A stretch of DNA of 11,473 bases from Saccharospirillum sp035704555 (GTDB lineage Bacteria > Pseudomonadota > Gammaproteobacteria > Pseudomonadales > Natronospirillaceae), in assembly GCA_035704555.1 (NCBI GenBank), contig DASSWT010000144.1:1-11473 (forward strand). Direction: 5' to 3'. A program made the position numbers and the translations under genes. Shown here piece by piece: positions 6,242 through 11,473 of the stretch. The notes beneath the pieces were generated by a model. The model was not told the origin of the DNA. It saw only the letters and a list, made by a program, of their open reading frames with translations, and did not search any database. Each line of letters starts with the position of its first letter. The stretch's first letter is position 1.

Positions 6242-8294
6242 TCAAGACAGCCGCATGACCGACACCCAACCCGCAGGCCACAGCCGCGCTGACCTCGACC
6301 AACTGGTGAACCGCATCCGTCAGTTGGATTACGAGTATTACGTACTCAACGAATCCAGTGTGCCGGATGCCGAATACGACCGGCTGATGCAGGCACTGAA
6401 AGCCATTGAAGCCGAACACCCCGACTGGGTGCGTGACGATTCCCCAACCCAGCGCGTCGGTGGCCAGCCCCAGGCCGGTTTTACTCAGGTGCAACACGAA
6501 GTACCCATGCTGTCGCTCGACAATGCCTTCAGCGACGAGGACATGGCGGCGTTCTACAAGCGCCTTCAGGACCGCATGAACACCACCGAGGCGTTGGAAC
6601 TGGCCTGTGAGCCCAAGCTCGACGGCATTGCTGTTAGCCTGTTGTACGAAGAGGGCCGACTGGTGCGGGGAGCGACCCGGGGCGATGGCACCACCGGGGA
6701 AGACATCACCGCCAACGTGCGCACCATTCGCAGCATTCCACTGACACTGCGCGGTGACGACTGGCCCAGGGTGCTGGAAGTGCGCGGTGAGATCTATATG
6801 CCCAGGGCCGGGTTTGAACGCATGAACGCCCAGGCACTGGAGCAGGGCGAGAAGGTGTTCGTCAACCCGCGCAATGCGGCCTCCGGCAGCCTGCGCCAGC
6901 TCGATCCGCAATTGACCGCCAAGCGGCCCCTGGAAATGTGTTGCTATTCAGTGGGCCGGGTCGACGGCGGTGCCTTGCCTGCGACCCATTTCGACACTCT
7001 TAATGCACTGGCAAACTGGGGCTTGAAGATCAACCCGGAGAGCCGCGTTGTCACCGGGCTGGACGACATGCAGGGGTATTACCAGCAGTTACTCGACCGG
7101 CGCGACGACTTGCCCTACGAGATCGACGGCATTGTCTTCAAGATCAACAGCTTTCAGTTACAGCAGCGTCTGGGCTTTGTGTCCCGGGCGCCACGTTGGG
7201 CCATAGCCCGAAAGTTCCCGGCCCAGGAAGAAATAACCCGGTTGCTCGATGTCGAGTTTCAGGTCGGCCGTACAGGCGCCCTGACCCCGGTCGCCCGGCT
7301 TGAGCCTGTCTTTGTGGGTGGTGTGACGGTCAGTAATGCCACACTGCACAACATGGACGAAGTCGAACGAATTGGCGTTCACATTGGCGATAGGGTCATC
7401 GTACGCCGCGCCGGGGATGTGATTCCCCAGGTCGTGCGGGTCATCGAAGACCAGCGCCCGGATGACGCCCGGCCCGTGCAGTTGCCCGAAGCCTGCCCGG
7501 TCTGTGGCTCGGCAGTTGAGCGGGTTGAAGGCGAAGCCGTATCCCGCTGCACCGGCGGCATTCACTGCGACGCTCAGCGCCGCGAAGCGCTCAAGCATTT
7601 TGTCTCGCGCCGCGCGCTCGACATTGAAGGGCTGGGCGAAAAACTGATTGATGCTCTACTGGAAAAAGGGCTGCTGCACACACCGGGTGATATTTTTGAG
7701 CTGACCGCTGAACAACTGGTTGAGCTGGACCGGATGGGCGAGAAATCAGCCGGTAATGTGATTGCCGCCATCGACGCCGCCAAACAGACCACGCTGCCGC
7801 GCTTTCTCTATGCGTTGGGCATCCGCGAAGTCGGCGTAACGACGGCCGCTAACCTGGCCCAGCATTTTGGAACTCTTGAAAAACTCTGGAGTGCCAGCGA
7901 AGAAGATCTGCTCGAAGTCGACGATGTTGGTCCCAAGGTCGCCGCCCATGTCCGGCACTTCTTTGAAGAACCCAATAACCGGCTGGAGATAGAGCGGCTG
8001 GTGAGTCTGGGGCTGAGTTGGCCGGACCCCAAACCGGTATCCGGCTCGATGCCGCTCTCGGGCCAGACCTGGGTGGTCACCGGCAAGCTGGAATCGCTAA
8101 GCCGCGATGAGGCGAAGGATTACCTGCAGCGTCTCGGCGCAAAAGTAGCCGGCAGCGTTTCAGCCAAAACGACCCAACTGGTTGCCGGGCCGGGCGCAGG
8201 CAGCAAGTTGAAGAAAGCCACCGACCTGGATGTGCCGGTGATGGATGAAGCTGAATTTCTCGACGTTTTAAGGGAGCACCAGTTATGGCAATAA
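6234..8294 (+). CDS. ligA: NAD+-dependent DNA ligase LigA
   Basis: LigA seals nicks in double-stranded DNA during replication and repair, using NAD+ as adenylate donor. At 686 residues it is close to E. coli LigA (671). Domain Ia carries the NMN-binding pattern YYVLNESSVPDAEYD (Y35, Y36, D45, Y48, D49). The adenylated lysine is K128 in CEPKLDG, followed by RGDGTTGEDITANVRTI. The OB-fold and a four-cysteine zinc finger (C421, C424, C439, C445) come next, then helix-hairpin-helix repeats (about 450-590) and a C-terminal BRCT domain (about 600-686; GQTWVVTGKLESLSRDEA). All key residues are present. The ATG at 6234 overlaps the end of zipA (ATGAATGA), which suggests translational coupling. M8, at 6255, is an alternative start that would avoid the overlap and also keep the whole Ia domain. 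Confidence 0.98.
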   Translation: MNDQDSRMTDTQPAGHSRADLDQLVNRIRQLDYEYYVLNESSVPDAEYDRLMQALKAIEAEHPDWVRDDSPTQRVGGQPQAGFTQVQHEVPMLSLDNAFSDEDMAAFYKRLQDRMNTTEALELACEPKLDGIAVSLLYEEGRLVRGATRGDGTTGEDITANVRTIRSIPLTLRGDDWPRVLEVRGEIYMPRAGFERMNAQALEQGEKVFVNPRNAASGSLRQLDPQLTAKRPLEMCCYSVGRVDGGALPATHFDTLNALANWGLKINPESRVVTGLDDMQGYYQQLLDRRDDLPYEIDGIVFKINSFQLQQRLGFVSRAPRWAIARKFPAQEEITRLLDVEFQVGRTGALTPVARLEPVFVGGVTVSNATLHNMDEVERIGVHIGDRVIVRRAGDVIPQVVRVIEDQRPDDARPVQLPEACPVCGSAVERVEGEAVSRCTGGIHCDAQRREALKHFVSRRALDIEGLGEKLIDALLEKGLLHTPGDIFELTAEQLVELDRMGEKSAGNVIAAIDAAKQTTLPRFLYALGIREVGVTTAANLAQHFGTLEKLWSASEEDLLEVDDVGPKVAAHVRHFFEEPNNRLEIERLVSLGLSWPDPKPVSGSMPLSGQTWVVTGKLESLSRDEAKDYLQRLGAKVAGSVSAKTTQLVAGPGAGSKLKKATDLDVPVMDEAEFLDVLREHQLWQ

Positions 8295-8330
8295 CGACCG
8301 CTGTCAGCGCCGGATCAAGCCGGTTGCCGC

Positions 8331-8336
8331 GGGAGG
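8331..8336 (+). promoter_or_regulatory. Shine-Dalgarno site for the 8346 gene
   Basis: GGGAGG lies 9 bases before the ATG at 8346. It fixes this start and supports the 145-aa reading frame as a real gene. The 51-base gap after ligA holds no clear terminator, so this gene may be read through from the ligA operon. Confidence 0.6.
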
Positions 8337-8345
8337 GTTGCTGAT

Positions 8346-8783
8346 ATGGATCAGGAAACCCTGGTGTACGGTGTCATCCGTGATGTGGCGTCCAATGATG
8401 CCCGGTTTTTATTGAACAGCCGGCTGGTCAATTGCGACGCTATTTTGAGCCTGACCGATATCGACAGTTTTCCCTACCTGACCACCAGCATGTTCTCGAT
8501 TCCCACAGAAGAGCTGGAGCAGGGCACCTATCAGACCCAAGTAATTCACTTTGCGGCCTCTTACCAGGCGGTGGAATACCACTGGGAAGCCTGGATCGCC
8601 AAGTTCGAGCATCTGCTGAAACAGATGTACTGGGTCTCGGCCACGGTGCACCTTGAAACCGAGCTGTCTGGCAACCATACCTTTCAGTGGGACAGCCCGG
8701 GTGCCTACCACGCACCCAGCGATGATCTGTCCGTCCATTGCGAATGGGAGCATGAAGTGGCTTTTGGGCACGCCCGACTATGA
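8346..8783 (+). CDS. Conserved-looking hypothetical protein, 145 aa
   Basis: I do not recognise this family. The product is a soluble-looking 145-residue protein with no signal peptide or membrane helix. It is rich in aromatic residues, with several Trp and His in the second half (VEYHWEAWIAKFEHLLKQMY, CEWEHEVAFGHARL). It has two Cys (in LVNCDAIL and VHCEWEH). A strong Shine-Dalgarno (GGGAGG) precedes the ATG. Its stop overlaps the next start as ATGA (8780-8783), so it is probably translationally coupled to the YheU-family gene. Base composition resembles the neighbours, giving no sign of recent transfer. The strong ribosome-binding site, tight packing and lack of a better frame make it a likely real gene. 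Function is unknown; the linkage to yheU is the only clue. Confidence 0.85.
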   Translation: MDQETLVYGVIRDVASNDARFLLNSRLVNCDAILSLTDIDSFPYLTTSMFSIPTEELEQGTYQTQVIHFAASYQAVEYHWEAWIAKFEHLLKQMYWVSATVHLETELSGNHTFQWDSPGAYHAPSDDLSVHCEWEHEVAFGHARL

Positions 8784-9088
8784 TTATTCCAGCCGAACAA
8801 CTGTCTCCCGAGACCCTGGATTCGATTGTGAGGGAGTGGCTGATGCGCCAGGGCGAAGACTGGGGCCTGGTTGACGGTGGCCTCGACGATGCCATTCCTC
8901 TGGCTCGCGCTCGGGTGCTCGACGGTGATCTGGTGATTCTCTGGAGCGAGACCGAAGAAACACTGAACATCCTGCCGCGGGACGACGTTCGCCGCAGCGA
9001 CCAGAAAGAAGCCTGGGAAGACCAGACACCAACACGTTCAGGCGACTGGGACATGGATCAATCGGGCGGCTCCGATCACGATCAGTAA
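8780..9088 (+). CDS. yheU: YheU-family protein (UPF0270)
   Basis: Residues 1 to about 70 align by eye with E. coli YheU: MIIPAEQLSPETLDSIVREW at the N-terminus and VILWSETEETLNILP at 52-66. The family is small, soluble and of unassigned function. E. coli YheU is about 72 residues; this protein has 102, the extra being a polar, acidic tail with several Trp and Asp (for example WEDQTPTRSGDWDMDQ). Its ATG overlaps the stop of the upstream 145-aa gene (ATGA) and no independent Shine-Dalgarno is evident, so translation probably depends on the upstream gene. It is followed after 18 bases by a long inverted-repeat element that could end the transcript. The family assignment is confident; the symbol is by similarity only. 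Confidence 0.85.
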   Translation: MIIPAEQLSPETLDSIVREWLMRQGEDWGLVDGGLDDAIPLARARVLDGDLVILWSETEETLNILPRDDVRRSDQKEAWEDQTPTRSGDWDMDQSGGSDHDQ

Positions 9089-9106
9089 CTGACCTGGCAT
9101 TGGCCC

Positions 9107-9304
9107 GCACCGGATACCGGGCATGCCCCTGTGGGGTCGGGCGGAATGCCGCCCACTCAATCCATCCATGGAGCCTAGGCCGCAGGATATGAATCCCATC
9201 CGTGGGATTCACCCTTCGGGCTCGCTGCGCTCATGCTAAAACGCTCCTGGCGTTTTAGTCCCTGCTGCGGACTACCCCACAGGGGCATGCCCGGCATCCG
9301 GTGC
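9107..9304. repeat. 198-bp structured inverted-repeat element between yheU and the DUF2489 gene
   Basis: The outer arms at 9107-9136 and 9275-9304 are complementary over 30 bp with one mismatch, and each contains the palindrome GGGCATGCCC. Inside are at least four perfect small hairpins: GGGCGG-AATG-CCGCCC (9139-9154), TCCA-TCCA-TGGA (9161-9172), GAATCCCA-TCCG-TGGGATTC (9191-9210) and CTAAAACGC-TCCTG-GCGTTTTAG (9236-9258). There is no ORF inside and no clear target-site duplication. The design matches the element at 9841-9953, so this looks like a family of intergenic repeats. It may be a miniature mobile element, and it may also end transcription of the yheU unit. Confidence 0.8.
9236..9258. 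terminator. Possible terminator hairpin inside the 9107-9304 element
   Basis: CTAAAACGC and GCGTTTTAG form a perfect 9-bp stem with a TCCTG loop. The stem carries AAAA on its left and TTTT on its right, the layout of a bidirectional intrinsic terminator. The GC core is only 3 bp, so termination is plausible but not assured. Confidence 0.35.
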
Positions 9305-9316
9305 TAGTCTTCCAAG

Positions 9317-9335
9317 CGAACTCCGAAATTTGACT
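9317..9335 (+). repeat. Solitary copy of the arm motif of the pre-smc element
   Basis: CGAACTCCGAAATTTGACT matches the right arm of the 1321-1451 element (CGAACTCCGAAACTTGAGT) at 17 of 19 positions. It ends 18 bases before the ATG of the DUF2489 gene. No inverted partner is visible nearby. It is either a remnant end of the same kind of element or a shared binding site upstream of two genes. Confidence 0.6.
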
Positions 9336-9353
9336 GACTAAAAAGGCACTCCG

Positions 9354-9833
9354 ATGAACTCCTGGATACTGTACAGCTTGGCCCTGGCCGCCATCGTAAT
9401 CATCGCCGTTCTGGCCACCATTGCCTGGCGTTTGCAGCGGCAGGTGCGCCGGCAAGAGCGCGAACGCGAGGAACACCAGGCAGCCTACAACCAGAAAACC
9501 GAAGCGCGCCGCGCCTTTGTACTGCAAAGCCTGGAAATCATCTCAACCAATGTACTGGAAGAAGACCTGAACCTGACCGAGGCGACGATTCGCTGCAAAA
9601 TTCTGTTGGATTCACTGGAATTGCCCGAGGCCGAACGGCAGTCATACCAGGTGCTGGATCAGGTGTTCGAGCAAGTGCAGGGGTTCGATACCCACCAGGC
9701 CAGAAAAGACCTGACCCCGGCAGAGCGCCATCGCCAGGATCAACAACGGGAAAAGATCGAATCGGAATTTGAAGCGCCCCTGAAGGCCTGTTTCACCCGG
9801 TTACAACAGATCAACCGGGCTACAATTCAGTAG
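9354..9833 (+). CDS. DUF2489-type membrane-anchored protein
   Basis: This 159-residue protein has one N-terminal membrane helix (about residues 4-24, WILYSLALAAIVIIAVLATI). A basic, charged helical segment follows (RLQRQVRRQEREREEH), then a helical cytoplasmic domain. The stretch EDLNLTEATIRCKILLDSL resembles the DUF2489 family of gammaproteobacteria, whose function is not known to me. The family call is by eye, without a profile search. AAGG at 9343-9346 gives a ribosome-binding site 7 bases before the ATG. Upstream lie a long inverted-repeat element and a solitary 19-bp motif, so the gene probably has its own promoter, although I find no convincing one. Downstream it converges on the DUF11-like gene, with a second inverted-repeat element between them. 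Confidence 0.8.
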   Translation: MNSWILYSLALAAIVIIAVLATIAWRLQRQVRRQEREREEHQAAYNQKTEARRAFVLQSLEIISTNVLEEDLNLTEATIRCKILLDSLELPEAERQSYQVLDQVFEQVQGFDTHQARKDLTPAERHRQDQQREKIESEFEAPLKACFTRLQQINRATIQ

Positions 9834-9840
9834 CAAAATC

Positions 9841-9953
9841 GCGATGGGTGGCATGAGTGCTTATGCGGGGGCGCCGTGAATACGTCCGTGTAGGCTTAAC
9901 TTCGGCATCCATGCCTCAGATACCCCCGCATAAACACTCATGCCACCCATCGC
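9841..9953. repeat. 113-bp inverted-repeat element between convergent genes; probable bidirectional terminator
   Basis: The arms at 9841-9871 and 9923-9953 pair over 31 bp with one mismatch (a C opposite A at the tenth pair from the inner end). The 51-base interior holds two small hairpins: TACG-TCCG-TGTA (9881-9892, one G-T pair) and GGCA-TCCA-TGCC (9904-9915). The fold is thus a long stem with two side hairpins. It starts 7 bases after the DUF2489 stop and lies 40 bases beyond the end of the opposing gene, as expected for a shared transcription stop. There is no T-tract on either side, so it may act as a mobile repeat or an mRNA 3'-end protector. Confidence 0.8.
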
Positions 9954-9993
9954 TAACCTCTAGCCAACTTTGAAACTAGAGAAAAATATAACG

Positions 9994-10470
9994 CTATTCA
10001 CCCGCTTTAGGGACTCGCAAACGATAACTAAGTACAGCTCTTTCCCCAGCAGGCAAACTGTAGATCAACCACTGAATATACCCAATTTCCTCAGCAGGCA
10101 TCTCGACACCGGCTGGAAAAAACGTATTGCCATCGGGCGACAAGCGGAACTCACCATTGCGACTGTCCAGTTTGAACGAGCCGTCGATTAATTGGGCGCC
10201 ATCGGAGGGGACTGTATTCACCAGTAATAAGTCAGTGAGGGTTTGAGTGCCAATGTTAACCGCTTCGACCTCCAGCTCGAGCAAATCGCCGGGGCGAGCT
10301 TCGGCTATTTCAGTGCGACTGAAATTGGTGTCACCTTCTGCTTTGGTAAGGCGGTAGAAGGTTTCTTTCACTTCGATCTGGCTTTCTGCAACAGCGCCAA
10401 TACTGAACAGGCACAGAAACGCCGCGAGCCAGATACGCAGGTGTTTGGTCCATTCGAGCGTCCACTTCAT
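9994..10470 (-). CDS. Exported DUF11-like (conserved repeat domain) small protein
   Basis: The 158-residue product begins with a signal peptide: basic N-region (MKWTLEWTKHLRIW), hydrophobic core (LAAFLCLFSIG) and likely cleavage after AVA at 26-28. The mature part is one beta-rich domain of the DUF11/conserved-repeat type: PGDLLELEVEAVNIGTQTL, then LLVNTVPSDGAQLIDGSF, ending AVLSYRLRVPKAG. Such domains usually occur in tandem in large surface proteins; here there is a single copy, probably periplasmic or secreted. The frame stays open to 10554, but the start at 10470 is chosen because GGGAGGGA (10474-10481) stands just before it and it yields a proper signal peptide. It lies 95 bases downstream of rdgC on the same strand. 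Its role is unknown. Confidence 0.85.
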   Translation of the reverse strand: MKWTLEWTKHLRIWLAAFLCLFSIGAVAESQIEVKETFYRLTKAEGDTNFSRTEIAEARPGDLLELEVEAVNIGTQTLTDLLLVNTVPSDGAQLIDGSFKLDSRNGEFRLSPDGNTFFPAGVEMPAEEIGYIQWLIYSLPAGERAVLSYRLRVPKAGE

Positions 10471-10473
10471 GAG

Positions 10474-10481
10474 TCCCTCCC
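10474..10481 (-). promoter_or_regulatory. Shine-Dalgarno site fixing the DUF11-like start
   Basis: On the minus strand GGGAGGGA ends three bases before the ATG at 10470, with the GGAGG core 5 bases away. It decides for this start over upstream in-frame codons (up to 10554), whose added residues show no signal-peptide character. Confidence 0.75.
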
Positions 10482-10565
10482 GAGATTCTGTACGGTCAAT
10501 CTCCAAGCATAGTATCCATATATGACCCACTTTACACCGGTGACACCAGAGCAAGCCATCGAAAG

Positions 10566-11453
10566 TCAGATACCGGTGTCACGCCATTGTGGGGCCAGTT
10601 TGACCAGCCAGTCGGTCAGGGCATCGGACATCAGTAACGCATCGGTGCGGGGGTCGTCGGAGTCGGCGCTTTGTTCGATCAGGGTGTCGGTGAACTTCAG
10701 GCGCTTTAGCGTGAAACTGTCGTCGATGACGGCCTGGCAATTATCGTTCAGCACGATGCCCATCTGGCGAATGCGCATACCGCTGTCGAGTGAGTGGGCA
10801 ATTTCCGGTGCTTCCAGATCGAGGTTGCGGTAGCGGGCCTTGATGGTTGGGTCTTCAGCCATGACCAGCTCCAGATCTTCCAGCAGTTCGGTGCCTTCGG
10901 GGCGACGTTCAGGCTGTTGGAACCATTCGGTCAGGATGGCGCTGCCGGCGACGGACTTGCCGACCGGAATAACGGGCAGGGAGCCGATGCTCTCGCGCAA
11001 CTTCGCGGTCACGTCGTCAGCCACTTTTTCGCTGGCCGCATTGATCACCAGCCACTGGTGTTTCAGATCGATCCAGGCGCTGGTGCGGCGGGTCTTGTGG
11101 AAGGCCCGGGGCAGCAGTTCAGCTCTGAGCTGCTCTTTGAGCGCGTCTTTTTCCTTACGGCCCGGGCGGCGACCCTCGGCTTCCTCAACGGCGTCTATTT
11201 TTTCCGCCAGTTGCTCGTTCAGCACACTGGCCGGAAGAATTTTTTCCTGAATCTGGGCGGTGATGAACAGCCGGTCACCGACTTTTTCGCACAGCATCTG
11301 GCTGTCTTTGAAGGGCGGTACCCAGCCAAAGGCACTTTCCTGCAGAGCCGTCAGGCCGGTGAAGGGCGTTTGAGCCAGTTTTTCGTTGAGTTGGTCTTCA
11401 GAACCGGACCAGGTGTCGGTGAAACGATACACGCGTGCGTTTTTAAACCACAT
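10566..11453 (-). CDS. rdgC: Recombination-associated protein RdgC
   Basis: RdgC is a ring-shaped dimer that encircles duplex DNA without sequence specificity and restrains RecA filament formation. It is nucleoid-associated. The 295-residue length is close to E. coli (303). Matching segments, in order, are WFKNARVYRFT (2-12), GWVPP (43-47), QEKILPASV (69-77), LLPRAF (113-118), LRESIGSLPVIPV (152-164), LTEWF (174-178) and LKRLKFTD (249-256). The start at 11453 gives the family N-terminus (MWFKN, against MLWFKN in E. coli), with GGGAAG at 11462-11467 as ribosome-binding site. The gene appears complete. The promoter lies outside the window. The 95-base gap to the next gene shows no strong terminator, so read-through into the DUF11-like gene is possible. 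Confidence 0.97.
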   Translation of the reverse strand: MWFKNARVYRFTDTWSGSEDQLNEKLAQTPFTGLTALQESAFGWVPPFKDSQMLCEKVGDRLFITAQIQEKILPASVLNEQLAEKIDAVEEAEGRRPGRKEKDALKEQLRAELLPRAFHKTRRTSAWIDLKHQWLVINAASEKVADDVTAKLRESIGSLPVIPVGKSVAGSAILTEWFQQPERRPEGTELLEDLELVMAEDPTIKARYRNLDLEAPEIAHSLDSGMRIRQMGIVLNDNCQAVIDDSFTLKRLKFTDTLIEQSADSDDPRTDALLMSDALTDWLVKLAPQWRDTGI

Positions 11454-11473
11454 TAAGCCAGCTTCCCATCGGC

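Noticed and set aside
4035..6911. Long minus-strand frames opposite the smc end, zipA and ligA start
   Set aside because: They mirror real genes in high-GC sequence and show no recognisable protein features.
9107..9304. Integron attC site or CRISPR repeat
   Set aside because: No RYYYAAC/GTTRRRY core pairs suited to attC are seen, and there are no regularly spaced direct repeats.
10471..10565. Promoter for the DUF11-like gene
   Set aside because: TATGCT and TTGACC are present on the minus strand but in wrong spacing and order; no acceptable -35/-10 pair was found.
10539..10582. Inverted repeat GGTGACACC / GGTGTCAC across the rdgC stop
   Set aside because: An 8-bp stem with a loop of about 27 bases and no T-tract is too weak to call an rdgC terminator.
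10794..11456. 220-codon plus-strand frame opposite rdgC
   Set aside because: Antisense to a full-length RdgC with all conserved segments.

Overview
The window looks like a chromosomal segment of a free-living, probably marine or halophilic gammaproteobacterium of the Pseudomonadales/Oceanospirillales type (Pseudomonas- or Marinobacter-like). The grounds are an SMC condensin instead of MukB, the smc-zipA-ligA order, a cytochrome c maturation gene next door, an rdgC gene, and a uniform moderately high GC content and codon style. The species cannot be fixed from the sequence alone. Protein names are from motif recognition by eye, with no database search.

Layout. (1) 1-1172: the 3' part of ccmI, ending in a hairpin that overlaps its stop codon. 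(2) 1173-1514: a 342-base non-coding gap with a CRP/Vfr-like palindrome, a possible sigma-70 promoter, a 131-bp nested inverted-repeat element and a GC-rich hairpin just before smc. (3) 1515-8294: smc, zipA and ligA, a tight same-strand operon for chromosome organisation, septal-ring anchoring and DNA nick sealing. (4) 8346-9088: an unrecognised 145-aa protein whose stop overlaps the start of a YheU-family (UPF0270) protein. (5) 9089-9353: a gap filled by a structured inverted-repeat element (9107-9304), then a solitary copy of the arm motif of the pre-smc element. (6) 9354-9833: a membrane-anchored DUF2489-type protein. (7) 9834-9993: a second element of the same architecture (9841-9953) lying between convergent genes. 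(8) 9994-11453, minus strand: a small exported DUF11-like protein downstream of rdgC, whose product is a RecA-modulating DNA-binding protein.

The coding content is ordinary core genome. The smc-zipA-ligA block is a recognised arrangement, and rdgC is a standalone recombination-control gene. The unusual material is between the genes: three long inverted-repeat elements in about 11 kb. Two of them share an architecture (near-perfect 30-31 bp outer arms around small hairpins with TCCA/TCCG loops). The third sits in the smc leader and has 20-bp perfect arms whose sequence recurs alone upstream of the DUF2489 gene. I see no CRISPR array, transposase, tRNA or rRNA, and no clear evidence of a new multi-gene system.
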